NCBI RefSeq assembly: GCF_900176415.1
Contig: NZ_FWXO01000003.1
Coordinates: forward strand, 124,001 to 188,000
Direction: 5' to 3'
From: Cellulophaga tyrosinoxydans
GTDB lineage: Bacteria; Bacteroidota; Bacteroidia; Flavobacteriales; Flavobacteriaceae
DNA: 64,000 nt
The notes beneath the pieces were generated by a model. It was not told the origin of the DNA. It searched no databases and saw nothing but the letters and a program-made list of their open reading frames with translations. Of this stretch, positions 36,382 to 44,807 are shown one piece after another. A program made the translations under genes and the position numbers. Each line of letters opens with the position of its first letter. Position 1 is the first letter of the stretch.

Positions 36382-37056
36382 TTGTTAAAAGAAATACTAC
36401 TTTATCCTCCTTTGCAAATTTATTTTGCAACCTTAGTAATTTCAATTTTGAGATATGGTAAATATTTTGATTCTAAATTAAAATATTTACCAGTTCTTTT
36501 AATGTACATATTTCTTACCGAATTGTTGGGCTTAATTATTAATATAGACCCGAACAAAAATCCGTTTTTTAATGATTTATATGCGAGATATAATTTCATA
36601 ATTTTCATTGTTTATGATCTTATGTTTTTTGGGTATTTTTTCTATTTATTTTGGCATTATTGCACCCATAAAAAAAACAAACAATTTATACTTTTTGGCA
36701 GCATAGCCTATATCTTAGCTTTTATTGTAAATGCGCTAGCAACTAATATAATTATCGATCCTCAGTTATATTCTTATAACATTGGCGTAATTATTCTTGT
36801 AATCAGTATTATATTATTCTTGAAAGAAAATAAAAACACTCCGTTTTTTACTAAAAATGTATTATTCTGGATAAGCGTAGGCTTATTAGTATTTCACATA
36901 GGATTTATCCCAATAAATATTCTATATTCCTATTCCACAATTGAAACTGTTAAAATGAATTATATATTACCAAAAATTCATTTAGCACTTGTCTTTGTAA
37001 CCTATGGTTGCTTTATTTATGGACTACTAAGAATGAAAGGGAAACTAAAAGCTTAA
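36382..37056 (+). CDS. Hypothetical multi-pass membrane protein, paralogue A (TTG start)
   Basis: Not recognised. A TTG start at 36382 gives 224 residues with about seven hydrophobic helices. The segment 'LPVLLMYIFLTELLGLII' and 'YNFIIFIVYDLMFFGYFFYLFWHYC' recur with few changes in the next protein, so the two are paralogues from a tandem duplication. Charged residues are confined to short loops. No catalytic motif is apparent. The neighbouring lipoprotein and the second copy are the only contextual clues. Confidence 0.7.
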   Translation: MLKEILLYPPLQIYFATLVISILRYGKYFDSKLKYLPVLLMYIFLTELLGLIINIDPNKNPFFNDLYARYNFIIFIVYDLMFFGYFFYLFWHYCTHKKNKQFILFGSIAYILAFIVNALATNIIIDPQLYSYNIGVIILVISIILFLKENKNTPFFTKNVLFWISVGLLVFHIGFIPINILYSYSTIETVKMNYILPKIHLALVFVTYGCFIYGLLRMKGKLKA

Positions 37057-37113
37057 ATTAGCAGTGATATAATTATATTTAGGTTTTGTACCACTAATTA
37101 AAGATTACCAAGT

Positions 37114-37794
37114 TTGCTTAAATCCATTTTTCTCGACACTTCCATTTTACTCTATTTAGCAACAATTTTGGTTTCTTTATACACCTACAAAAAGTATTTC
37201 GACACATCATTAAAATACTTTCCTATTTTATTAATGTATGTATTACTAACCGAAATATTAGGTCTTATCATACGATTAGACCCTAAAATGAATCCTTTTA
37301 TAACGGGTTTATACTCAAATTACAATTATATCATATACTATATTTACCATTTTATTTACCTTGGATATTTCTATTATGTCTTCTGGCAGAATATTAACAG
37401 TGAAAAGGTAAAGCGCAGCATTGCCTATGGTTTTATTACTTACCTAATCATCGCTCTCTTAAATGCTTCATTTAGGAGTATAATTAACGAGAGGCAATTA
37501 TTTTCTGACACCTTTGGCAGTTTGCTTTTAATATTTTGTGCTGTGTTTTTTATTTTTGAAAATAAATCAAATCCGGAGTTGTTTAGACGTCTATTATTTT
37601 GGATAAGTCTAGGAATAATAATTTTTCAATTGGTGTATTTTCCAATAAATATTGTGTACAGTTATATCACAAAAGAAAATGAAGCATTATATTATCAGCT
37701 AAGACCTTTTCATGAAGCTGTCTTTTATACCATGTATGGATGCTTTATAACTGGATTTTTACTTTTAAAGCCACGAATAAGAAAATCAAATTAA
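37114..37794 (+). CDS. Hypothetical multi-pass membrane protein, paralogue B (TTG start)
   Basis: Second copy of the preceding protein, again with a TTG start, 226 residues. 'FPILLMYVLLTEILGLII' matches 'LPVLLMYIFLTELLGLII' of copy A, and the following Asp-Pro, Asn-Pro-Phe and Leu-Tyr residues also match. Both share the 'YFPINIVYSY' / 'FIPINILYSY' segment near the sixth helix and 'YGCFI.G.L' at the end. Divergence at protein level is considerable, so the duplication is old. Function unknown. Confidence 0.7.
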   Translation: MLKSIFLDTSILLYLATILVSLYTYKKYFDTSLKYFPILLMYVLLTEILGLIIRLDPKMNPFITGLYSNYNYIIYYIYHFIYLGYFYYVFWQNINSEKVKRSIAYGFITYLIIALLNASFRSIINERQLFSDTFGSLLLIFCAVFFIFENKSNPELFRRLLFWISLGIIIFQLVYFPINIVYSYITKENEALYYQLRPFHEAVFYTMYGCFITGFLLLKPRIRKSN

Positions 37795-37886
37795 ACAGTT
37801 CAGTAGTGCATTTCTACATTTGAGCAAATCAAAAATTTCTCCATTTAGATTTAGACATACATTAGTTGAAACAAACTAATTAAAAA

Positions 37887-38276
37887 ATGACTAGCTACAA
37901 AATACTCATGTTAATGCATTTAGCAACTGTTACCCCGTGTTTGATTATCGGCGCTTACTTATTACTGTTTCAAAAAGGCACTAATAAACATCGCATGATT
38001 GGAAAAGTGTATTTAGCACTAATGTTTTTTACTGCCTTCATTAGTCTCTTCTTACCAGCACATGTGGGGAGACAGTTTTTGCATCATTTTGGTTGGATAC
38101 ATTTATTTAGTCTATTAACAATTTACACTGTACCAACAGCAATAATTGCCATAAAAAAAGGTAATATCAAGTCACACAAAAGAAAAATGATTCTGCTATA
38201 TTTTGGTGCTTTAATTATTGCAGGTGGCTTTACTCTTATGCCTGGGAGATATCTACACGACATATTCTTTAAATAA
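37887..38276 (+). CDS. DUF2306-like small membrane protein
   Basis: Four predicted transmembrane helices in 129 residues. The motif 'KGTNKHRMIGKVYLALMF' (K-x-x-x-H-x-x-x-G) and 'HHFGWIHLFSLL' are characteristic of DUF2306, a family of small membrane proteins of unknown function whose conserved His could bind heme or metal. Single gene, convergent with rpsT. Start ATG is close to the first helix. Confidence 0.72.
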   Translation: MTSYKILMLMHLATVTPCLIIGAYLLLFQKGTNKHRMIGKVYLALMFFTAFISLFLPAHVGRQFLHHFGWIHLFSLLTIYTVPTAIIAIKKGNIKSHKRKMILLYFGALIIAGGFTLMPGRYLHDIFFK

Positions 38277-38309
38277 ACTAATGCTAGTTTATAATGACTA
38301 AAAACCAAA

Positions 38310-38339
38310 AAAGCGTTCTATCTTTCGACAGAACGCTTT
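38310..38339 (-). terminator. Rho-independent terminator after rpsT
   Basis: Stem AAAGCGTTCT / AGAACGCTTT with a 10-base loop; on the minus strand it is followed by TTTTTTGG, 24 bp after the rpsT stop. Confidence 0.85.
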
Positions 38340-38362
38340 CAATATTACTAAAAATAATAACC

Positions 38363-38617
38363 TTATGCTAAGGTTGCTATTTGCTTAGACAGTTTACTTT
38401 TTAAGTTAGCAGCTTTATTAGAATGTATAATATTACGCTTTGCTAATCTATCAATCATACTTACTACAGTAGGATATAAAGTTTCAGCAGCCTTCTTATC
38501 TTCTTCAGCACGTAACTTTTTCAATGCATTACGCATTGTTTTATGTTGGTATTTATTACGTAAACGTACTGCTTCGTTTCTTCTAATTCTCTTTAATGCT
38601 GACTTGTGATTTGCCAT
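38363..38617 (-). CDS. rpsT: 30S ribosomal protein S20
   Basis: Primary 16S rRNA-binding protein of the small subunit. The 84 residues are highly basic and begin '[23 protein letters not shown]', the S20 signature, with '[18 protein letters not shown]' at the C-terminus. It lies directly downstream of two tRNA-Glu genes on the same strand and ends at a strong terminator, so a tRNA-rpsT transcript is possible. Confidence 0.97.
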   Translation of the reverse strand: MANHKSALKRIRRNEAVRLRNKYQHKTMRNALKKLRAEEDKKAAETLYPTVVSMIDRLAKRNIIHSNKAANLKSKLSKQIATLA

Positions 38618-38666
38618 TTTATTTTTGTTTTGTTTAATTAGAGCATTTAGCCCTTAATTTTTAAAG

Positions 38667-38738
38667 TAGTCCGTAGGGGAATCGAACCCCTGTTACCAGG
38701 ATGAAAACCTGGCGTCCTAACCCCTAGACGAACGGACC
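38667..38738 (-). tRNA. tRNA-Glu (UUC), copy 2
   Basis: Minus-strand cloverleaf of 72 bases starting GGTCCGTTCGTCTAGGGGTT. The anticodon stem CCAGG/CCTGG encloses the loop TTTTCAT, giving anticodon UUC. The T-arm AGGGG-TTCGATT-CCCCT and the acceptor stem (one G-U pair at the end) are intact. CCA is not encoded. It is identical to the neighbouring copy 130 bp away. Confidence 0.96.
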
Positions 38739-38796
38739 GTTGTTTAGTTGGAACCTGTTTAAATTAATAATCCAAACATAATTCCTGTTTTATTTG

Positions 38797-38868
38797 TAGT
38801 CCGTAGGGGAATCGAACCCCTGTTACCAGGATGAAAACCTGGCGTCCTAACCCCTAGACGAACGGACC
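38797..38868 (-). tRNA. tRNA-Glu (UUC), copy 1
   Basis: Identical 72-base cloverleaf with anticodon UUC and no encoded CCA. First of the tandem pair, directly behind a consensus promoter. The 58-bp spacer to the second copy is not duplicated. Confidence 0.96.
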
Positions 38869-38891
38869 ATTGCTTTGCGCAATTGCGGATG

Positions 38892-38921
38892 CAAAAATAC
38901 AACTATTTTTAACTATTGCAA
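38892..38921 (-). promoter_or_regulatory. Promoter of the tRNA-Glu pair (and possibly rpsT)
   Basis: Minus-strand TATTTTTG (38899-38892) with TTG (38921-38919) at a 19-base spacing, a very good match to the Bacteroidota consensus. It overlaps a perfect 18-bp palindrome (38910-38927). Confidence 0.7.
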
Positions 38922-38946
38922 TAGTTAATAATTATTTTTTACATTT

Positions 38947-40422
38947 TTAATATGCCTTAGCAAATAATACTCTTTTTGAAGATGGTTTTCCTGTTACGAT
39001 ACAAACACCTTCTTCTTGCTTGGCATCAAGTGGAATGCAGCGTATAGTGGCCTTTGTATCGTTTTTAATCTGTTCTTCTGTTTCTTTAGAACCATCCCAA
39101 TGGGCCGAAATAAACCCTCCTTTATTTTCTAAAACTTTTTTAAATTCATCGTAAGAATTGACTTCTGTGATGTGATTTGTGCGATAATCAAGTGCTTTTT
39201 TGTAAATATTATTCTGTATATCTTCTAGCAAAAATTCAATTTTTTCAATAACAGCATCCGCATTTACTGTTTCTTTGGCAAAAGTATCTCTACGAGCAAC
39301 CTCAAATGTATTATTCTCCATATCGCGTTGACCAATTGCCAAACGAATAGGAACACCTTTTAATTCATATTCTGCGAATTTAAACCCTGGTTTATATGAA
39401 TCTCTATCATCAAACTTAACAGATATACCTTTTTGTCTTAACTCTTTAAGTAACGGAGCAACTCTTTCTGCAATAGCGTCAAGTTGATCCTCTCCTTTGT
39501 AAATAGGAACTATAACCACTTGAATAGGTGCTAATTTTGGAGGCAAAACCAATCCGTTATCATCACTATGAGTCATAACTAAAGCTCCCATTAATCTAGT
39601 TGAAACTCCCCAAGAAGAAGCCCAAACATATTCTTGAGTGCCCTCTTTAGTAGCAAACTTTACATCAAATGCTTTTGCGAAATTTTGACCTAAAAAGTGA
39701 GAGGTTCCCGCCTGCAATGCTTTACCATCTTGCATTAAAGCTTCAATACAATAGGTTTCCAAAGCGCCTGCAAAACGTTCTGTTTCCGTCTTAACACCTT
39801 TAACTACTGGCATAGCCATATGATTTTCTGCAAAATCCGCATAGATATGCATCATTTGTTCTGCTTCTGCGATAGCTTCCTTTTCTGTAGCATGCGCTGT
39901 ATGACCCTCTTGCCATAAAAATTCTGCAGTACGCAAGAATAAACGTGTACGCATTTCCCAGCGTACTACATTAGCCCATTGATTAATTAATATAGGCAAA
40001 TCTCTATAAGATTGTATCCATCTTCTATAAGTATCCCATATTATGGTTTCAGAAGTTGGACGCACTATTAATTCTTCTTCTAATTTAGCATCTGGATCAA
40101 CGATTATTCCACTACCATCTTCTGCATTTTTTAATCTATAATGCGTAACTACAGCACATTCCTTGGCAAAACCTTCTACATGACTAGCTTCTTTACTCAA
40201 GTAAGATTTGGGAATAAACAACGGAAAATAAGCATTTTCATGCCCCGTTTCTTTAAACATTTTATCCAATGCTGCCTGCATTTTTTCCCATATCGCATAG
40301 CCATATGGTTTTATAACCATACAACCTCTAACACCTGAATTTTCAGCTAAATCTGCTTGTACGACAAGATCATTATACCATTTAGAATAATCTTCGCTTC
40401 TTTTCGTTAAGTTTTTACTCAT
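38947..40422 (-). CDS. proS: Prolyl-tRNA synthetase
   Basis: Charges tRNA-Pro. The 491 residues are the short archaeal/eukaryote-like ProS form common in Bacteroidota, without the editing insertion. Visible class II motifs: '[32 protein letters not shown]' (motif 1 region), '[41 protein letters not shown]' (motif 2 region) and the C-terminal zinc-binding-like domain ending '[30 protein letters not shown]'. Divergent from the low-complexity lipoprotein gene. Confidence 0.96.
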   Translation of the reverse strand: MSKNLTKRSEDYSKWYNDLVVQADLAENSGVRGCMVIKPYGYAIWEKMQAALDKMFKETGHENAYFPLFIPKSYLSKEASHVEGFAKECAVVTHYRLKNAEDGSGIIVDPDAKLEEELIVRPTSETIIWDTYRRWIQSYRDLPILINQWANVVRWEMRTRLFLRTAEFLWQEGHTAHATEKEAIAEAEQMMHIYADFAENHMAMPVVKGVKTETERFAGALETYCIEALMQDGKALQAGTSHFLGQNFAKAFDVKFATKEGTQEYVWASSWGVSTRLMGALVMTHSDDNGLVLPPKLAPIQVVIVPIYKGEDQLDAIAERVAPLLKELRQKGISVKFDDRDSYKPGFKFAEYELKGVPIRLAIGQRDMENNTFEVARRDTFAKETVNADAVIEKIEFLLEDIQNNIYKKALDYRTNHITEVNSYDEFKKVLENKGGFISAHWDGSKETEEQIKNDTKATIRCIPLDAKQEEGVCIVTGKPSSKRVLFAKAY

Positions 40423-40515
40423 AGTATCTAGTTTGGCACAAAACTTGTACCTTTATTTAAGAAAATAGTTCGGTAAAACTAACTATTTTTACATTGTTCA
40501 ACAATTAAATTTCTA

Positions 40516-41700
40516 ATGATGATACATCCAATACCCCACAAAAAAATTAGAATTGCCTTTGCAATACCATTTATTGCACTTTTAGCTGCCTCATGTGGTA
40601 GCTATCAGCAATCATCGTATTATGACAACGATGGCATTTATTCTAATAATAATCAGCGATATACAGAAAGACCAACTACGAAAGCCCCGCAGGAAGATAA
40701 TACATATGCTAATTATTTTGGACAAAAAGCAGACGAATATCAAGAGATTTTAGACAGTGAAATTTTTACAGATATTGATGGCTATTACGGACAAGAACAA
40801 GATAATGCTGCAATAGGTGCTGATGGCAATTACATTAACGATTACAATGATTATAATGGTTATGGAGCATGGGGAGATAACCCAAGTAGCTTAACTATTA
40901 ACTATGTAAATAATGGTTGGGCTGGAAACTATGGCTTCGGCTGGAATAATTGGGGCTGGGACGGTTATTATGGCGCCGGATGGGGCTGGAATAACTGGAG
41001 ATGGAGAGGCTTCAACGGTTTTGGTTGGAACAATTGGGGCTGGAACAATTGGGGCTGGGGAGGCTATTATGGATATGGCTGGAATAACTGGGGATGGGGT
41101 AATCCTTATGGTTATGCTGGTTTTTATGGAAATTATTATCCTCATTACTATAATAATATCTATCGCAACAGGACATATTCTTATGCAGATGGACGCAGAA
41201 ATAGTTATAGATCAACTAGAACCTATAAGAATACTCCGTTAAGAGGAAGATCAAACACCACAACTGGACGTTATTCAAATACCTCTAGAAACAATACCGC
41301 ATATAGAAACGGATCTACTTCAAATAGAAATACAAGTTACAGAACAGCTAGAAGCACTAGAGTACAACCTAGTTATAATAGAAGTTCTAGAAGTAGTACA
41401 ACATACAGAGGTACTACACCAAGCAATGGGTATCAAAGAAGCACAACAACAAGAACGTATACACCTCGTACTTCGAGTTCATCATCTAGCTCTAGATCTT
41501 CTAGCAATAGTACCTATAGAGGATCAAACAGTAGCTCTAGAAGCAGTGCTCCTACTACAACTCGTAGCTCAAGCAGCAGATCTTCATCCAGTAGTGGAAG
41601 CTATAGATCATCTGGCAGCTCAAGCAGAAGCAGTGGAAGCTCAAGTGGAGGTAGCTCTAGATCATCATCTGGTTCTAGCAGAGGAGGAAGAGGAAATTAG
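40516..41700 (+). CDS. Low-complexity lipoprotein: Gly/Trp/Asn/Tyr-rich repeats and Ser/Arg-rich tail
   Basis: Predicted outer-membrane lipoprotein of unknown function. Signal with lipobox 'IALLAASC' and a Tyr/Ser-rich linker. Residues about 110-130 end the acidic N-terminal part ('YNDYNGYGAWGDNPSSL'). About 135-215 are imperfect repeats of G-W-N-N-W-G-W and G-Y-Y-G. From about 225 to the end (394) the chain is almost only Ser, Arg, Thr, Gly, Tyr and Asn. No enzyme motif is present. It lies 26 bp before a FadL-like porin gene, suggesting a joint envelope role. The composition suggests an unstructured, possibly adhesive or self-associating surface protein, but that is inference. Confidence 0.75.
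   Translation: MMIHPIPHKKIRIAFAIPFIALLAASCGSYQQSSYYDNDGIYSNNNQRYTERPTTKAPQEDNTYANYFGQKADEYQEILDSEIFTDIDGYYGQEQDNAAIGADGNYINDYNDYNGYGAWGDNPSSLTINYVNNGWAGNYGFGWNNWGWDGYYGAGWGWNNWRWRGFNGFGWNNWGWNNWGWGGYYGYGWNNWGWGNPYGYAGFYGNYYPHYYNNIYRNRTYSYADGRRNSYRSTRTYKNTPLRGRSNTTTGRYSNTSRNNTAYRNGSTSNRNTSYRTARSTRVQPSYNRSSRSSTTYRGTTPSNGYQRSTTTRTYTPRTSSSSSSSRSSSNSTYRGSNSSSRSSAPTTTRSSSSRSSSSSGSYRSSGSSSRSSGSSSGGSSRSSSGSSRGGRGN
40906..41160 (+). repeat. Degenerate GGCTGGAATAATTGGGG-type coding repeats
   Basis: Imperfect tandem units encode G-W-N-N-W-G-W. Units such as GGCTGGAATAATTGGGGCTG and GGTTGGAACAATTGGGGCTG recur. The region is markedly GC-richer than its surroundings because of Gly and Trp codons. Confidence 0.75.
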
Positions 41701-41725
41701 TAGATTGTTTTAATTCCAAAAAAAA

Positions 41726-43240
41726 TTGAAGATGAAAAAAAATATAATTTTCATGATGGCTTTAGCATGCTTTGGCGCCAAAGCTCAAAATATAGATGAT
41801 GTATTAAGATACAGCAAAGATAACACGCAAGGTACTGCCCGATTTCAAGCCATGAGTGGCGCATTTGGCGCACTTGGAGGGGATTTATCCTCACTTAATA
41901 TAAACCCAGCAGGTTCTGCTGTGTTTAATAACAGCCAGTTTACGCTTACTGGAACCAATTATAATGTAAAAAACGAAAGTAATTACGGAGCATTTGTCTC
42001 GCCTTTTACTACGGACAATACCTTTGACATAAACCAAATTGGTGGTGTTTTTGTTTTTAAAAACAACAATCAAAATGCAGATTGGAAAAAAATTAGCTTA
42101 GGACTTAATTTTGATAGGGTTCAAAACTTTAGCAATTATAAATCAAGTAATTTTCGAACCGAAAACGGATTGGATACTTATTTTTTAAGTTTTGCGCAAG
42201 GCACTCCTTTAGGACCTTTATTATTACAAAATGGCGAATACATAGAAGAAGCATATCTTGATATAGGTTCTAGTCTAGGATTTATAGAACAACAAGCCTT
42301 TTTAGGACTTTTTGGTGGTGTAATAGATGCTGATGATCCAAACGATGATAACAATACATCATATTCAAGCTTAGCAAATTACACTACAGTAAGCCAAAAC
42401 TATAGAAAAATCACTACTGGATATAATGACAAATACACTTTAAATGTAGCCTCGCAATACCAAGACAATTTATATATTGGCGCCTCATTAAATGTACATT
42501 CTATTTATTACGAAGAGCTAAAAGAAATTACTGAGGATAGTTACTTAGCAGACTCACAAGTACAATTTACTACGTTTGACAACTTGTTAAAAACCCAAGG
42601 CAACGCATTTTCTTTTAGTTTAGGAGCTATTGCCAAAGTTAACAATAGCTTACGTATTGGCGGAAGCTATCAGTCACCAACTTGGTATAGACTAGAGGAT
42701 GATTTTTCTCAAAGAATAAATTCTACTTTAGCTGATGTCGACATCAATTTTATAAATTTTAATGTTATAAATCTGTATCCAAGATATACAATCAAAACTC
42801 CTGGAAAACTAACAGGTAGTATGGCATTAGTTTTTGGCACAGAAGGCTTAATAAGTTTAGACTATAGCTATCAAGACATGTCACAAGCAGAACTTAAACC
42901 AGTTTCAGATGCAAATTTTGCAGCAGAAAATGAATACATGAGAGCACAACTAGGTGCAGTATCTGCCATAAGATTGGGTGGCGAATATAGAATTAAACAA
43001 ATAAGTTTAAGAGGTGGTTATCGTTATGAGCAAAGTCCTTATTTAAATAATACCATTGGTGATCTAAACGGAGTTTCTGGTGGAATTGGATATAATTTTG
43101 GACCTAGTAAACTTGATTTAGCAGTAAATGGATATTCGCAAAACTATAGAGAAAATGTTTTAAGCACAGATCCAACTCCGGCTTTAAATAATACTAGAAG
43201 AAATACTAATGTAACTATATCATACACGTTAAACTTCTAA
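41726..43240 (+). CDS. OmpP1/FadL-like outer-membrane protein
   Basis: Beta-barrel of the FadL/TodX group, which transports hydrophobic compounds. Signal peptide at 1-20 ending 'FGAKAQ', then 'DTFLRYSKDN'-type N-terminus ('VLRYSKDNTQGTARFQAMSGAFGALGGDLSSLNINPAGSA'), the conserved NPAG hatch motif of the family. The barrel strands run to the terminal 'NVTISYTLNF' with C-terminal Phe. 504 residues. Follows the low-complexity lipoprotein by 26 bp and ends at a strong terminator. Natural ligand unknown. Confidence 0.86.
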   Translation: MKMKKNIIFMMALACFGAKAQNIDDVLRYSKDNTQGTARFQAMSGAFGALGGDLSSLNINPAGSAVFNNSQFTLTGTNYNVKNESNYGAFVSPFTTDNTFDINQIGGVFVFKNNNQNADWKKISLGLNFDRVQNFSNYKSSNFRTENGLDTYFLSFAQGTPLGPLLLQNGEYIEEAYLDIGSSLGFIEQQAFLGLFGGVIDADDPNDDNNTSYSSLANYTTVSQNYRKITTGYNDKYTLNVASQYQDNLYIGASLNVHSIYYEELKEITEDSYLADSQVQFTTFDNLLKTQGNAFSFSLGAIAKVNNSLRIGGSYQSPTWYRLEDDFSQRINSTLADVDINFINFNVINLYPRYTIKTPGKLTGSMALVFGTEGLISLDYSYQDMSQAELKPVSDANFAAENEYMRAQLGAVSAIRLGGEYRIKQISLRGGYRYEQSPYLNNTIGDLNGVSGGIGYNFGPSKLDLAVNGYSQNYRENVLSTDPTPALNNTRRNTNVTISYTLNF

Positions 43241-43266
43241 CTCTCAAAAAAGTTATTCCGATAGTA

Positions 43267-43290
43267 AAAGACCTGCGAAAGCGGGTCTTT
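43267..43290. terminator. Bidirectional terminator after the FadL-like gene
   Basis: Ten-bp stem AAAGACCTGC / GCGGGTCTTT capped by a GAAA tetraloop. It overlaps the stop codon of the convergent gliding-type gene. Confidence 0.8.
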
Positions 43291-44701
43291 ATCGTTTTAA
43301 AGAAAAATGATTTTTAAGTGTTTTGGCTACTAAAATGCCATTTTCTTGTTCCGCATACTCAAATCTAAACCAATAGTCCGATGCCGGCATTGGGTTACCA
43401 ATGTAAGTACCATCCCAAGCTGTATTAAAATCTAATTGCTTTAATAGTTTACCATAACGATCGAAAATGAATACAACTGGATCTGTCAATGTTTCAATTC
43501 CTTTTATATTCCAATCATCATTAATACCATCTGCATTTGGAGTGAAAAATTTAGGATAACCTACAACCAAAAATTCTGTTGGCTCGGTTATACCACAACC
43601 ATTTTTATCATTAATAATTACTGTATTAACCCCTGGAGGGACATCTAAAAATATAGGACTATCTTGAAACTCACCGCCATTTATTGCATATTCAAAAGAC
43701 CCATTTCCTCTAAGATCTTCAACAATAATTTCAATATTGTTACTATCAACCAAATAATCGGTAACGATAACTTCCGTTAAAACTGGCGTACCAAATATGG
43801 TAATTAATATATCATCTAGTATAGTAATACCCATATTGGTAGTAATTTCCACAAAATACCTACCAGAACTAGCAATATCAGTAGTTACTATTAACTCTTC
43901 TGCAGTTGCTAAAGGCCCACTCAACAATGTAGCATCAATAACACCATCATCTTCATAATCTACAGACCAGACAATATTTGCAATATCTGGACCTGCAGGA
44001 GAACGTAGTGCACTTAAGGTAATATCAGCATCATCTTCGCAAGCTATAATATCTAATCCTAAAAATTCATCACGTAGGGTACAATCAATCGCTGTATTCT
44101 GATTTGCATTTACAGAACTTCCCGTAAAAGTTAACTCAAAAGGTTCTGGGTCACCATCAAAATTGGTATTAAAATTATTGATTAATATATAATAGATTTC
44201 ACCAGCAACTACATTCAAATATTCGTCATATGTATTTAAACTCTGGGTTTGATTTGGCCGGCCTTCATCTCCATTTTCAGGATTTATTCCTAAACCGGTA
44301 AAACTTGTATTGTTTACTTCGTAATTACAGCGAATAGGCTCGGCAGTACCATTGCTAATTTGTTCGCAATCTACATCTGGACCATAAACAGCAAAATCCC
44401 ACTCTGCAGTAGTAGATAGTGCTTCAAGATCAAAACCCACTTGACCATCAGTACCTGCTCTAAAAACAAACCAAGATGTATTGTTTTCTATATTAGCAGA
44501 ACTTACGCTTCCTTTTTCTAAACAACCGGTTTGGTTAATAACTTCTGGATCAAAATCTTCTATATCACCTAAACCATCAGCTGTACCTATGTATGGCATA
44601 TCTGCGCATACTGGTATGGCCGTTCTACAGTCTGGAGAATTTTGTGCAATTATGGTAGTTGAACACAACCCAAAGCACACAATATAAAGTAGTAATCTCA
44701 T
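43289..44701 (-). CDS. Gliding/T9SS type B-sorted surface protein, copy 2
   Basis: Predicted secreted surface protein. A frame opens at 44776, but the ATG at 44701 starts a clean signal peptide (MRLLLYIVCFGLCSTTIIAQ). The N-terminal 170-residue module 'SPDCRTAIPVCADMPY...' is shared with the next protein. A middle region has Ig-like segments. The C-terminus is the CHU_C module used for type IX secretion: 'FFTPNADGINDDWNIKGI', 'FDRYGKLLKQL', 'WDGTYIGNPMPASDYWFRF' and final 'HFSLKR'. The ligand or role is unknown. 106 bp separate it from its paralogue. Confidence 0.85.
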   Translation of the reverse strand: MRLLLYIVCFGLCSTTIIAQNSPDCRTAIPVCADMPYIGTADGLGDIEDFDPEVINQTGCLEKGSVSSANIENNTSWFVFRAGTDGQVGFDLEALSTTAEWDFAVYGPDVDCEQISNGTAEPIRCNYEVNNTSFTGLGINPENGDEGRPNQTQSLNTYDEYLNVVAGEIYYILINNFNTNFDGDPEPFELTFTGSSVNANQNTAIDCTLRDEFLGLDIIACEDDADITLSALRSPAGPDIANIVWSVDYEDDGVIDATLLSGPLATAEELIVTTDIASSGRYFVEITTNMGITILDDILITIFGTPVLTEVIVTDYLVDSNNIEIIVEDLRGNGSFEYAINGGEFQDSPIFLDVPPGVNTVIINDKNGCGITEPTEFLVVGYPKFFTPNADGINDDWNIKGIETLTDPVVFIFDRYGKLLKQLDFNTAWDGTYIGNPMPASDYWFRFEYAEQENGILVAKTLKNHFSLKR

Positions 44702-44807
44702 TTTAATAAAACGTCTGGTATTGTATATTAACTTTATATACGGCAGAATATTATATTTGGTCGGCATTTTTTGCATTTAATCGATGAAATGCAACTACAA
44801 AAAGAAG

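Noticed and set aside
40891-41713. Several open frames in other phases of the repeat-rich lipoprotein gene
   Set aside because: Repetitive codons keep all phases open; only the +1 frame from 40516 begins with a lipoprotein signal.
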